Positions 24,133-32,722 of a stretch of DNA of 64,000 nt are shown here, piece after piece; the first letter of the stretch is position 1; each line of letters begins with the position of its first letter. This DNA comes from GSA-30 sp036384435 (lineage in GTDB: Bacteria > Pseudomonadota > Gammaproteobacteria > Xanthomonadales > Rhodanobacteraceae): contig NZ_DASVMI010000181.1 of assembly GCF_036384435.1 (NCBI RefSeq), positions 12,124 to 76,123 on the forward strand, given 5' to 3'. The position numbers were made by a program, and so were the translations under genes. Under the pieces are notes generated by a model. That model was not told the DNA's origin, ran no database searches, and saw only the letters and a program-made list of their open reading frames with translations.

Positions 24133-25437
24133 TCAAGCTGCCGAAGCGCGGCGCTGGGACTGGAACTGCGCTTCTTCAGTCGATCCCTTCAGGGCGGTGG
24201 TAGACGACTGGCCCTGCTGGATCGCCTGAGTCACCGCATCGAAGTAACCAGTACCGACTTCACGCTGGTGCTTGACCGCCGTGAAGCCCCGTTCGGCCGC
24301 AGCGAATTCCTTTTCCTGCAACTCGACGAAGGCACTCATCTGGCGGCGCGCATAGCCATGGGCCAGATCGAACATGCCGTAGTTGAGACTGTGGAAGCCG
24401 GCCAGGGTGATGAACTGGAACTTGTAACCCATCGCACCCAGTTCCTTCTGGAAGCTGGCAATCGTGGCATCGTCGAGATTCTTCTTCCAGTTGAAGCTCG
24501 GCGAGCAGTTGTAAGCGAGCATCTTGCCCGGATACTTGGCATGGATCGCCTCGGCGAAGCGGCGTGCATCGTCCAGATTTGGCTTGCTGGTCTCGCACCA
24601 GATCAGGTCGGCATAGGGTGCATAGGCAAGGCCGCGGCTGATCGCCTGGTCCAGGCCCGCCTTGACGCGGAAGAAACCCTCGACGGTACGTTCGCCAGTC
24701 AGGAATGGCTTGTCGTTGTCGTCGATATCCGAAGTCAGCAGGTCTGCGGCGTCGGCATCGGTGCGCGCGATGATCAAGGTTGGCACGCCGCAGACGTCGG
24801 CAGCCAGGCGCGCGGCATTGAGTTTGTCCACCGCTTCGCGCGTCGGTACCAGCACCTTGCCACCCATGTGACCGCACTTCTTCACCGAGGCCAGCTGATC
24901 CTCGAAATGCACGGCGGCGGCACCAGCCTCGATCATCGCTTTCATCAACTCGAAGGCATTGAGTACGCCACCGAAACCGGCTTCTGCGTCGGCCACGATC
25001 GGCACCAGCCAGTCGATCTCGTCATGACCTTCGGCGTGATGCAACTGATCGGCGCGTAGCAGCGTATTGTTGATGCGCTTGACCACCATGGGTACCGAAT
25101 TGGCTGGATAAAGCGATTGGTCCGGATACATCTCGCCAGCAACGTTGGCATCGGCAGCCACCTGCCAGCCGCTGAGGTAGATCGCCTGCAAGCCGGCCTT
25201 GACCTGCTGCATCGCCTGGTTACCGGTCAACGCGCCCAGGGCATTGACGAACGGCTCGTTGTGCAGTGACTTCCACAGTCGCTCGGCACCGCGTCGTGCC
25301 AGCGAATGCTCCACGACGACCGTGCCGCGCAGGCGGGCGACTTCCTCGGCACCGTATTGGCGTTCGATGCCCGCCCAGCGGGCGTTGTTCTTCCATTCGA
25401 GCGAGATCTGGTCGGCAGTCGGCAGTTGCGTCTTCAT
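24133..25437 (-). CDS. aceA: Isocitrate lyase AceA
   Basis: Isocitrate lyase splits isocitrate into succinate and glyoxylate, the first step of the glyoxylate bypass used on acetate and fatty acids. The 434-residue protein has the catalytic KKCGHMGGKVLVPTREAV with Cys188, plus NSVPMVVKRINNTLLRAD, IVADAEAGFGGVLNAFELMKAMIEAGAAAVHFEDQ and YNCSPSFNWKKNL. Length matches the short bacterial form. It lies 68 bases downstream of aceB on the same strand, so the two probably form an operon. The LysR gene beyond aceB is the likely regulator. Confidence 0.97.
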   Translation of the reverse strand: MKTQLPTADQISLEWKNNARWAGIERQYGAEEVARLRGTVVVEHSLARRGAERLWKSLHNEPFVNALGALTGNQAMQQVKAGLQAIYLSGWQVAADANVAGEMYPDQSLYPANSVPMVVKRINNTLLRADQLHHAEGHDEIDWLVPIVADAEAGFGGVLNAFELMKAMIEAGAAAVHFEDQLASVKKCGHMGGKVLVPTREAVDKLNAARLAADVCGVPTLIIARTDADAADLLTSDIDDNDKPFLTGERTVEGFFRVKAGLDQAISRGLAYAPYADLIWCETSKPNLDDARRFAEAIHAKYPGKMLAYNCSPSFNWKKNLDDATIASFQKELGAMGYKFQFITLAGFHSLNYGMFDLAHGYARRQMSAFVELQEKEFAAAERGFTAVKHQREVGTGYFDAVTQAIQQGQSSTTALKGSTEEAQFQSQRRASAA

Positions 25438-25505
25438 GAGCGTGATCCTCGGATTGATGCAAGGCTTTGGGAGGCCGCGCGACGTGGCGTCGCGCGTGCG
25501 GTCGT

Positions 25506-27107
25506 TCAGGCGTCGAGTTCGTCGTAGGCAGGCAGTGTGAGAAAGTCGCCCAATACCGGCGAGCGCGTCATACGGCTGAGCAGTCGTGCGGCATCATCAG
25601 CGCGTCGCGCGCCGGGCAGGTCGCTTTGCGCCAGCTTGTGCGTGTGCGCAGCCAGCGCCTGTTCGAACAACGCGATATCGATCGGCGCGTGATCGGTAAA
25701 CGTGACGCCGCCATGGTGCAGCCACTGCCATAGTTGCGAGCGTGCAATCTCCGCGGTGGCAGCGTCCTCCATCAGGTGATGAATCGGCACGCAGCCAAGG
25801 CCTTCCAGCCACGCCGCGGTATAGCGCAGGCTCACCTCGACATTGTTGTCGAAGCCGGCACGGCTGATCGATCCGGCGCAGGGCGCGATCAATTGGTCGC
25901 GCGTCACCGCGACGTCGGCGCGTTCCACATTCAGCTGGTTGGGCGAGGGCATGTATTTATCGAAAATAGCCTGCGCTACCGGCACAAGCGCCGGATGCGC
26001 CACCCAGGTGCCATCATGACCGGCCTGCACCTCGCGCAGCTTGTCGGCACGCACCTTCTCCATGGCCGCATCATTGGCCGCGTCGTCGCCCTTGATCGGA
26101 ATCTGTGCGGCCATGCCGCCCATCGCGAATGCACCGCGACGATGGCAGGTCTGAATCAGCAATTCCGAATAGGCTTTCAGGAACGGCACGGTCATCTGCA
26201 CCTGCCCGCGCTCGGGCAGCAGGCGATCGCCGTGCGCACGAAAGGTTTTCAGGTAGGAGAAGATGTAATCCCAGCGACCGCAGTTCAGGCCCACGGCGCG
26301 CTCGCGCAACGCATGCAGGATTTCATGCATCTGAAACACCGCCGGCAGCGTCTCGATCAGCACGGTGGCCTTCATCGTGTTGGCTGGCAGTTCCAGCTCC
26401 TGCTCAGCCAGCGTCATCACGTCGTTCCACAGAGCGGCCTCTTCCATCGCCTCAAGCTTGGGTAGGTAGAAGTACGGGCCGCGATCGCGCTGGGCCAGTG
26501 CGCGGGCGTTATGGAAAGCAAACAGACCGAAGTCGGCCAGGGCGCCCGACATCGGCACGCCATCGACGATTAGATGGCGCTCGGGCAGGTGCCAGCCGCG
26601 CGGCCGCACCACCAAGACGGCTGGGTTATCGGATAGCCGATAAGCCTTGCCTTCCGGCGAGGTGAAATCGATCGTGCCGGCGACCGCGTCACGCAAGTTG
26701 ATCTGGCCGTCGAGCTGGTTGGCCAGGCTCGGCGAGGAGGAATCCTCGAAGTCCGCCATGAATACCTTCGCGCCAGAATTGAGCGCGTTGATGATCATCT
26801 TGCGCTCGACCGGGCCGGTGATTTCCACGCGTCGATCGCACAGCGCGGCGGGAATCGGTGCCACACGCCAGTTTGATTGGCGGATGGTACGGGTATCGTC
26901 GCGGAAATCGGGCAGGGCGCCTGCGTCGTAGCCGGCCTGTCGCTCACGGCGCTGGCTGAGCAGGTATTGGCGGCGGGCTTCGAAGCGGCGATGCAATTGG
27001 CCGAGGAAGGCCAGCGCGGCTGGCGTCAATATTGCGCCATGTTCCGGGCGGGTCTGGCCTACCACTTGGGCGGCCTCGATCACCACGCGTTCCTTCGGTA
27101 CAGCCAT
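25506..27107 (-). CDS. aceB: Malate synthase A (AceB)
   Basis: Malate synthase condenses glyoxylate with acetyl-CoA to malate. The 533-residue product is of the A type. It shows FMADFEDSSSPSLANQLDGQINLRDAV, LVVRPRGWHLPE, GPYFYLPKLEAMEEAALWNDV, ATVLIETLPAVFQMHEILHAL and RSQLWQWLHH near the C-terminus. The RBS AGGAGA lies just before the start. It is the first gene of the aceBA operon and is divergent from the LysR gene with a 130-base intergenic region that is strikingly AT-rich. Confidence 0.97.
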   Translation of the reverse strand: MAVPKERVVIEAAQVVGQTRPEHGAILTPAALAFLGQLHRRFEARRQYLLSQRRERQAGYDAGALPDFRDDTRTIRQSNWRVAPIPAALCDRRVEITGPVERKMIINALNSGAKVFMADFEDSSSPSLANQLDGQINLRDAVAGTIDFTSPEGKAYRLSDNPAVLVVRPRGWHLPERHLIVDGVPMSGALADFGLFAFHNARALAQRDRGPYFYLPKLEAMEEAALWNDVMTLAEQELELPANTMKATVLIETLPAVFQMHEILHALRERAVGLNCGRWDYIFSYLKTFRAHGDRLLPERGQVQMTVPFLKAYSELLIQTCHRRGAFAMGGMAAQIPIKGDDAANDAAMEKVRADKLREVQAGHDGTWVAHPALVPVAQAIFDKYMPSPNQLNVERADVAVTRDQLIAPCAGSISRAGFDNNVEVSLRYTAAWLEGLGCVPIHHLMEDAATAEIARSQLWQWLHHGGVTFTDHAPIDIALFEQALAAHTHKLAQSDLPGARRADDAARLLSRMTRSPVLGDFLTLPAYDELDA

Positions 27108-27159
27108 GATCGTCTCCTGGGCTTGGGTTGGACGCCAAGCTAGGTCAATCCATCAGGCT

Positions 27160-27203
27160 TTGACAAAGCAAATGTTTTAATTTTTGATATTGAGAAATTC
27201 AAT
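27160..27203. promoter_or_regulatory. LysR-type operator and promoter region between aceB and the LysR gene
   Basis: ATTGA-gaaat-TCAAT (27189-27203) is a perfect interrupted palindrome containing the T-N11-A core of LysR boxes. TTGACA at 27160-27165 lies upstream and, with TTGATA at 27184-27189 (18-base spacer), could be a promoter for the LysR gene overlapping the operator. The whole region is much more AT-rich than its surroundings. Confidence 0.65.
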
Positions 27204-27237
27204 GTAACTTTTAAATCATTGATGTGGAAGCCCGAAA

Positions 27238-28263
27238 ATGGCCAGGAAAAAGCTGAATAAAGCGGCGAAAGCGATTCGGACCGGGCGGAAAAGCGCGTCA
27301 AGGGCCAGTGACGATGCCGCGCGCTACTACTACAAGGGCAACCGGCAGAAGCAGATGCGAGCATTCGTGTACACGGTCAAGCTCGGTACGCTGACCCGGG
27401 CGGCCGAAGCGCTGTACCTGTCTCAGCCCACCGTGAGCCTGCAGCTCCAGGCCTTGGAGCGCGAACTCGGCATCCGGTTGCTGGAGCGCAGCCGACGCCG
27501 CATCAACCTAACCGATGCCGGCGAAGCCCTTTACGAAATCGCCCGTCCACTGGTGGAGGGCTGGGAAAATCTTGACCGGGATTTCCAGGCGAAGATCAAG
27601 GGGTTGGAAGCCGGGCGCCTGACCATCGCTGCCGGTACTTCCACCATCCAGTACCTGCTGCCCGAAATGGTGCGGCGCTATCGCGAGCGCTTTCCGGCGG
27701 TACAACTGCAACTGGCCAATGTCACCGGCAAGGATGGCATGGCCTTGTTGCGCGCCGACGAGGCGGATTTCGCAGTCGGTTCCATGCTCGATGTACCCAA
27801 CGACATCGCCTGGGCGCCGGTCTACCATTACGATCCGATGCTGATCACTCCACTGGACCATCCGCTGGCCTCGAAAGCCCGCGTGAGCGTGGAAGATCTC
27901 TCGCCCTATGGATTGATTCTGCCTCCACAGCGCTTGTCCACCTATCGTCTGGTCGACCTGGTATTCCAACAGCGTCAGGTGCCCTACCAGGTGGCGATCG
28001 AAGTCGGTGGCTGGGAAGTCATCAAGGAGTATGTGGCGATGGGCCTGGGCATTTCCATCGTCACCGGCATTTGCATCACCGAAGCTGACCGTGCCCGCCT
28101 GGCCGTGCGCAATATGCGCGAATACTTTCCGCAGCGCAGTTATGGTGTGGTCATGCGCAAGGGCAAATACCTCAGCGGCGAAGCACGCGCATTCATCGAC
28201 CTGATCCGCCCCGGCCTGCTGACCCATCGCGACTACGATGAATCAGGGCATTCGGAGCGTTGA
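27238..28263 (+). CDS. LysR family transcriptional regulator, probable glyoxylate-bypass regulator
   Basis: A 341-residue LysR protein. After a basic N-terminal extension of about 35 residues (rich in Lys, Arg and Ala), the winged HTH runs from QMRAFVYTVKLGTLTRAAEALYLSQPTVSLQLQALERELGIRLLERS. The periplasmic-binding-like effector domain follows (GRLTIAAGTSTIQYLLPEMVRRYRERFP, then MGLGISIVTGICIT). The effector half resembles CysB/Cbl-type LysR proteins in parts. It is divergent from aceBA with a LysR box between, so control of that operon and of itself is likely. Effector unknown. Confidence 0.88.
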   Translation: MARKKLNKAAKAIRTGRKSASRASDDAARYYYKGNRQKQMRAFVYTVKLGTLTRAAEALYLSQPTVSLQLQALERELGIRLLERSRRRINLTDAGEALYEIARPLVEGWENLDRDFQAKIKGLEAGRLTIAAGTSTIQYLLPEMVRRYRERFPAVQLQLANVTGKDGMALLRADEADFAVGSMLDVPNDIAWAPVYHYDPMLITPLDHPLASKARVSVEDLSPYGLILPPQRLSTYRLVDLVFQQRQVPYQVAIEVGGWEVIKEYVAMGLGISIVTGICITEADRARLAVRNMREYFPQRSYGVVMRKGKYLSGEARAFIDLIRPGLLTHRDYDESGHSER

Positions 28264-28463
28264 CTTGTTGAGGCCTGCGATGAGTTGAATCGTGCGGTCG
28301 GAGAGGGTGGCGGGGGCGCAAGTTCGTCAGGTAGATTCATGCCCGAGACCTGCGATGCTCGCATCGTAAGCTGGCGGTCTGCCTCATACTGCAACGTGGC
28401 ACTTCCGCTACCGACCTCACATCTCCGGGCCGCTCATGGCTGCACCCTTACATCGTGGCGCGA

Positions 28464-29066
28464 TCAATCTGCCAATGCCGCATTCCGATACTTGCCCTGA
28501 TACGGCGCGAACAGCTTCAGGATCGCTGCCATGTCGGCATCCGGGTTGTCCGTGGTGCGAAACATCTTGCCTAGCGTGAACGTCTTGCTCGGGTAGTCGA
28601 TGAACAAGGGCAGGATCGGCACATTGGCCGTATGGGCGATACGCAGAAAGCCGCTCTTCCAGCGCTTCACACGCTTGCGCGTGCCCTCGGGCGTGATGCC
28701 CAGCCACATCTTTTCGCAGTGAGCGAAGCGCTCGACCATCTGTCCGACGACGTCAGTCGCCTCGCCGCGATTGATCGGGATCGCGCCAATCGGGCGCAGG
28801 ATGATCCCCAGCGGACCCTCCAGCACTTCGCGCTTGATCATGATGCCGATGTTCACCCCTACGGCGGTCTTCATGACCACGCCCCAGAAGCCATCCCAGT
28901 AGGACGAATGCGGGGCGCCGATGACCACCATCTTCGGCTCGTTCGGCAACTCGCCCAGCAGGCGCCAACCGCGCAGGCGCATGACCAGACGCATCACCTT
29001 GGGCCAGAAGCGGCTGTTGATCGGGGGCGCCGCGGGCGGCAGCACGGGTAGGTTGAGGTCCTTCAT
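28464..29066 (-). CDS. PlsC-type 1-acylglycerol-3-phosphate acyltransferase-like protein
   Basis: A 200-residue glycerolipid acyltransferase. The catalytic HX4D is His53-Asp58 in IGAPHSSYWDGF, followed by LRPIGAIPINRGEA and the ITPEGTRKRVKRWKSGFLRIA block. The protein lacks the N-terminal membrane helix usual in PlsC, but MRLVMRLRGW and the middle region are amphipathic. Its ATG overlaps the arfB stop by four bases (ATGA), so it is translated from the truC-arfB-plsC transcript. The physiological acceptor is not known. Confidence 0.85.
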   Translation of the reverse strand: MKDLNLPVLPPAAPPINSRFWPKVMRLVMRLRGWRLLGELPNEPKMVVIGAPHSSYWDGFWGVVMKTAVGVNIGIMIKREVLEGPLGIILRPIGAIPINRGEATDVVGQMVERFAHCEKMWLGITPEGTRKRVKRWKSGFLRIAHTANVPILPLFIDYPSKTFTLGKMFRTTDNPDADMAAILKLFAPYQGKYRNAALAD

Positions 29067-29485
29067 TCTTTGCTCCAGTCGCGCGAGCGCGTCTGTTTGA
29101 TCTTGCCACGCATTTGCTTGCCTGCCAGCCGCCGCTCCTTGGCGGCGCGACTGGGCTTGGTGGCGACGCGTTTCTTGGGCGCAACCAGCACACCACGAAT
29201 CACCTCGGCCAGCCGCTCGCGTGCATCGTCGCGGTTGCGGCCCTGGTCGCGAAAGCGTCGCGCCTGGATCACCAGAATGCCTTCGCCGGTCATGCGACGG
29301 TCGCTTCGCGCAAGCAGGCGCTGGCGTATCTCGTCGGGCAACGACGGAGACGACTGTACGTCAAAGCGCAGCTCCACCGCGCTTTCGGTGCGATTGACGT
29401 GCTGACCGCCGGGTCCGTCCGCGCGCAGGAAGCGCTCGACCAGCTCGGACTCGGGCAGCGTAATGGAGCGGCTGATGGTAAGCAT
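29063..29485 (-). CDS. arfB: Alternative ribosome-rescue factor ArfB (YaeJ)
   Basis: ArfB frees stalled ribosomes by hydrolysing peptidyl-tRNA in the A-site-empty state. From ATG 29485 the protein has 140 residues. It shows the catalytic GGQ at 26-28 in RADGPGGQHVNRTESAVELRFD and a Lys/Arg-rich C-terminal tail (RVATKPSRAAKERRLAGKQMRGKIKQTRSRDW) that enters the mRNA channel. This tail separates it from release factors. It lies 10 bases after truC and overlaps the acyltransferase start by four bases. Confidence 0.94.
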   Translation of the reverse strand: MLTISRSITLPESELVERFLRADGPGGQHVNRTESAVELRFDVQSSPSLPDEIRQRLLARSDRRMTGEGILVIQARRFRDQGRNRDDARERLAEVIRGVLVAPKKRVATKPSRAAKERRLAGKQMRGKIKQTRSRDWSKE

Positions 29486-29495
29486 GGCCAGCAGT

Positions 29496-30200
29496 TTAGC
29501 CCAACTGCGGAACGGACCATCCAAAACGCTCAAGGACACTGGCGAAGGCCGGGTCCAGTGGCGCCTCGATGCATAATGGCTCGTCACTTACCGGATGGCG
29601 AAGTTGCAGACGCAAGGCGTGCAGCAGCATGCGATGGCAATGGAAATATTGCTTGTACAAGCGATTATGGTCACTACGACCGTGCTGGCAGTCGCCAATG
29701 ACCGGATGATGGATGTGTGCCAGGTGTTTGCGGATCTGCCGAAAACGCCCGGTTTCAGGCTCTGCCAGCACCAGCGCATAACGCTGCTGCTCATAGCGCC
29801 CCAGCGCGATCGGCTGCTCGGTGGTGTCCAGCCGCCGGTAGCTCGTGCGTGCGTCCCGCCGTGGGCCGGTTTGGCGCGAACCGGGCAGCGGATAATCGAT
29901 GAGCCCCTCCCCTGGCTCCGGCCATCCGCGCACGACGGTCAGATACTGCTTGTGCACGTCGCGTCCCATGAACTGCTCGCCGATCGCGGCTGCCACCTCG
30001 CTGCTGCGCGCAATCAGCAGCACGCCACTGGTGGCGCGATCCAGGCGATGGGCCAGGTACACGGTGCCCCCGACCTGCTCACGCAATACATCGACCAGGA
30101 ACTCGTCGGCGTTGCCCACCATCTTTGAACGATGCACGGCCATGCCCGCCGGCTTGTTGACGGCGATGATGAAGTCGTCCTGGTAGAGAAGGGAGAGCAT
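29496..30200 (-). CDS. truC: tRNA pseudouridine(65) synthase TruC
   Basis: TruC isomerises U65 in some tRNAs. From ATG 30200 the protein has 234 residues. The catalytic Asp54 lies in AHRLDRATSGVLL. YQDDFIIAVNKPAGMAVHRS, RYALVLAEPETGRFRQIRKHLAHIHHPVIGDCQHG and LHALRLQLRHPVS match TruC closely; the absence of an S4 domain and the short length exclude RluC and RluD. It is the first gene of the unit truC-arfB-plsC. The repeat at 30205-30371 lies directly upstream. Confidence 0.93.
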   Translation of the reverse strand: MLSLLYQDDFIIAVNKPAGMAVHRSKMVGNADEFLVDVLREQVGGTVYLAHRLDRATSGVLLIARSSEVAAAIGEQFMGRDVHKQYLTVVRGWPEPGEGLIDYPLPGSRQTGPRRDARTSYRRLDTTEQPIALGRYEQQRYALVLAEPETGRFRQIRKHLAHIHHPVIGDCQHGRSDHNRLYKQYFHCHRMLLHALRLQLRHPVSDEPLCIEAPLDPAFASVLERFGWSVPQLG

Positions 30201-30204
30201 GGTG

Positions 30205-30371
30205 GAGTTAAGAGCGAGGAGTGAGTAAGAGCGAGGAGTGAGTGGAGAGGAGTTGGCAGTGAGTAAGAGCGAGGTGTGAATGGAGAGGAGCGAGTGGGCG
30301 GGCTCGTCTCTCACGACTCGCCACGGCTCTTACGCGCTCTCTAACTCCTCACTCCTCGCTCTCCACTCACT
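30205..30371. repeat. Purine/pyrimidine-arm intergenic repeat (copy A)
   Basis: The left part is purine-rich and holds imperfect tandem units of AGAGCGAGGAGTGAGT (30211-30226, 30228-30243, and a variant near 30267). The right part, 30341-30371, is the pyrimidine complement (ACTCCTCGCTCTCCACTCACT). Together they can form a long imperfect hairpin. Related but diverged elements lie at 37123-37295 and 54806-54912. The right arm includes the ubiB stop codon (30367-30369). Confidence 0.7.
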
Positions 30372-32022
30372 GCTTGGCTTTAGAGGGCCATCCGGTGATG
30401 AACGCCGCTACACCTGCTACCGCCGTCATGATCGCCGGCCAGATCCCAAAGGCGCCGACGGCCAGGGCGAGCATGGCCGCGACCAGCAGCAGGCTGCCGC
30501 CGAGCAGGCCGCAGATCAGCGTGCGATGTTGCTGGTGTGCAGCGCGTTGCTGCTGTATCAGCAGCAACGGGTCGGTCTTCTGTTGCATCTCACCGCGGGC
30601 CACCTGGCGCAATGCATCACGGATCAACTCCGGGAATTGCGGCGCGGCATGGAGCCATTCCGGCAGGCGTTTGCGCATGTCGCGCAGGGTGCGCACGGGA
30701 CTGTAGCGCTTGCGCAGGATACGCTTGAGTACCGGGTGTGCCACGGCCCAGATGTCGATATCCGGGTCGAGCGTACGGCCGACGCCCTCGATGTTCAGCA
30801 AGGTCTTCTGCAACAGGATCAACTGTGGCTGCAGCGTGAGCTCGAAGCGACGAGCGGTCTGGAACAGCTTGACCACCAGTTCGGCCAGCGATATCTGCGA
30901 CAGCGGCCGGGTGAAATATGGCTCGCATACCGTGCGCACCGCCGCTTCCAGTTCATCCAGGCGCACCGTCGAGGGCATCCAGCCAGCATCCACGTGCAGT
31001 TTGGCAATGCGCGCGTAATCGCGTTCGAACAGCGCAATGAAGTTCTGCGCAAGCCAGTACTGATCCGCTTCGGGCAGCGAGCCCATGATGCCGAAATCCA
31101 GCGCGATGAAGCGTGGCTCCTCCACCCGTTGCGGATCGACCCAGATGTTGCCTGGGTGCGCATCCGCGTGGAAGAAATTGTCGCGGAACACCTGTTCGTA
31201 GAACACGCGCACGCCCTTGGCTGCCAGCGCCTTGCGATCGATGCCCGCGGCCTCGATGGCGGCCACATCATCGGCACTGACCCCATAGACGCGTTCGAGC
31301 GTGAGCACGCCGGCCGTGGTCAGGTCCCAGTGCACCTCGGGGACATACAGGTCGCGGCCGTCCTGGAAATTGCGTCGCAGCAGGCTGGCGCTGGCGCCCT
31401 CGCGCTGAAGATCCAACTCATTTTCGAGCATCTTCTCCACTTCGGCGACCACGTCCAGTGGACGGATCTTGTCGGCGTTCGGATGCCAGCGCTGCGCCAG
31501 TTCGCCGAGCGAGCGTAGTAGACCGATGTCGCGCGCGATCTTCTTGTCGATGCCCGGACGCAGCACCTTGACCACCACTGCGCGGCCATCGAGCAGGGTC
31601 GCGGCGTGTACCTGGGCGATCGATGCCGATGCCAGCGCGGTCTCGTCGAAACTGCTGTAGCGCTCGGTGACGGGCGCGCGCAATTCGCGCTCCACGATCG
31701 CACGCGCCTGACTACCGGGAAATGGCGGCACCTGATCCTGCAGCAAGGCCAGTTCGTCGGCGATATCGCCGGGCACCAGATCGCGGCGCGTGGAGAGGAC
31801 CTGACCGGCCTTGACGAAGATCGGCCCGAGCTCGGTCATGGCCAGGCGCAGACGCTCGCCGCGCGCGAGCTTGTCGATGTTGGCGCGACGGCGCGTGACC
31901 AGCGGGCGAACCCATTTCAGCGGACGAAACAGATGCGCGGCGTCGACCAGTTCGTCCAGCCGATAGGCCAGCAGGATGGAGGCAACCCGCAGCAGCCCCG
32001 GTACGACTTTGAATGAGGTCAC
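30367..32022 (-). CDS. ubiB: UbiB, ABC1/ADCK-family protein for ubiquinone biosynthesis
   Basis: UbiB is an atypical kinase-like ATPase needed for ubiquinone synthesis at the inner membrane. The 551-residue protein shows the family KxGQ motif at 71-74 (FVKAGQVLSTRRDLVP), ASASIAQVH in place of a normal P-loop, VVVKVLRPG (catalytic Lys), FHADAHPGNIW and FIALDFGIMG. Two C-terminal membrane helices are visible (LICGLLGGSLLLVAAMLALAV and IWPAIMTAVAGVAAFITGW). It overlaps ubiJ by four bases. Confidence 0.95.
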   Translation of the reverse strand: MTSFKVVPGLLRVASILLAYRLDELVDAAHLFRPLKWVRPLVTRRRANIDKLARGERLRLAMTELGPIFVKAGQVLSTRRDLVPGDIADELALLQDQVPPFPGSQARAIVERELRAPVTERYSSFDETALASASIAQVHAATLLDGRAVVVKVLRPGIDKKIARDIGLLRSLGELAQRWHPNADKIRPLDVVAEVEKMLENELDLQREGASASLLRRNFQDGRDLYVPEVHWDLTTAGVLTLERVYGVSADDVAAIEAAGIDRKALAAKGVRVFYEQVFRDNFFHADAHPGNIWVDPQRVEEPRFIALDFGIMGSLPEADQYWLAQNFIALFERDYARIAKLHVDAGWMPSTVRLDELEAAVRTVCEPYFTRPLSQISLAELVVKLFQTARRFELTLQPQLILLQKTLLNIEGVGRTLDPDIDIWAVAHPVLKRILRKRYSPVRTLRDMRKRLPEWLHAAPQFPELIRDALRQVARGEMQQKTDPLLLIQQQRAAHQQHRTLICGLLGGSLLLVAAMLALAVGAFGIWPAIMTAVAGVAAFITGWPSKAKQ

Positions 32023-32669
32023 GCGCGCGTTCCCTTGAGTTTCTGTTCCAGCCGCGCCAGCCGCGCTTCCAGTCGCTCGCTACGTTCGCGCAGCAAGTCC
32101 ACCTCGTCGAGGAAGCCCTCGGTTTCGCCAGGTGCGGCGGCCACGCGAATTTCATCGCGCAGCCAGTCTGCGGTGTCTTCTGTGGCATGCCTGGCCGAGG
32201 TGCGCGCATGGGCCAGGCCCTTGCGTATCGCCCTGGCCAGCGGAACGCCAAACACGTCGCCGAATGTGCGTGCGAACGCTTCTTCGAAATCCGGAGCGAA
32301 CTGACTGGCAAGTTTTTCCAGACGGCGCGCGAGATCGGCGTCACCGGCGATCTCCACCTTGCCCGGTGCCACGCCATCATCGTGGCGACGCAGGGCCATG
32401 GCCAGCAGGCTGGCCGGCGTGGCCGCCACGCGAAGGTGGCTGTCTTCGCGGCCTGGGCCCACCGTCAGTCGTCCGTTCTGCACTGTCACGGCCATATGCA
32501 GTTCGGGGCCGCGAAGGTGTACCTGCACGCTGCGCCCTTCCAGCGCTTGCACACGTTGCAGGCTGTCCGGATCAAGCGAAAGCGTGTGGTTGAGCGCTGT
32601 CTCCAGCGCGCGACCGGCAAGTACGCGCAAAGGACGCGGTAGCAAGGGACGGGAAGAGGTCTGGGTCAT
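32019..32669 (-). CDS. ubiJ: Ubiquinone biosynthesis accessory factor UbiJ (SCP2 domain)
   Basis: UbiJ binds lipids and organises the ubiquinone-synthesis complex. From ATG 32669 the protein has 216 residues. The N-terminal SCP2-like domain is seen in RALETALNHTLSLDPDSLQRVQALEGRSVQVHL and RVAATPASLLAMALRRHDDGVAPGKVEIAGDADLARRLEKLA. The C-terminus is a coiled coil (LDEVDLLRERSERLEARLARLEQKL), which can meet UbiK. It is co-transcribed with ubiB; no ubiE was found in the window. Confidence 0.9.
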   Translation of the reverse strand: MTQTSSRPLLPRPLRVLAGRALETALNHTLSLDPDSLQRVQALEGRSVQVHLRGPELHMAVTVQNGRLTVGPGREDSHLRVAATPASLLAMALRRHDDGVAPGKVEIAGDADLARRLEKLASQFAPDFEEAFARTFGDVFGVPLARAIRKGLAHARTSARHATEDTADWLRDEIRVAAAPGETEGFLDEVDLLRERSERLEARLARLEQKLKGTRA

Positions 32670-32722
32670 CCCACCATTGTAGCGGCGGGGAGCGTGATGG
32701 CGACGAGGCGCGACAGCCGGCC

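Noticed and set aside
30205..30371. Possible CRISPR-like array from the repeated GAGCGAGGAGTGAGT units
   Set aside because: Units are imperfect, have almost no spacers and belong to an inverted-repeat element; no cas genes are near.
30280..31518. A 412-codon plus-strand open frame
   Set aside because: It is antisense to ubiB and its translation is low-complexity; ubiB is clearly the real gene.
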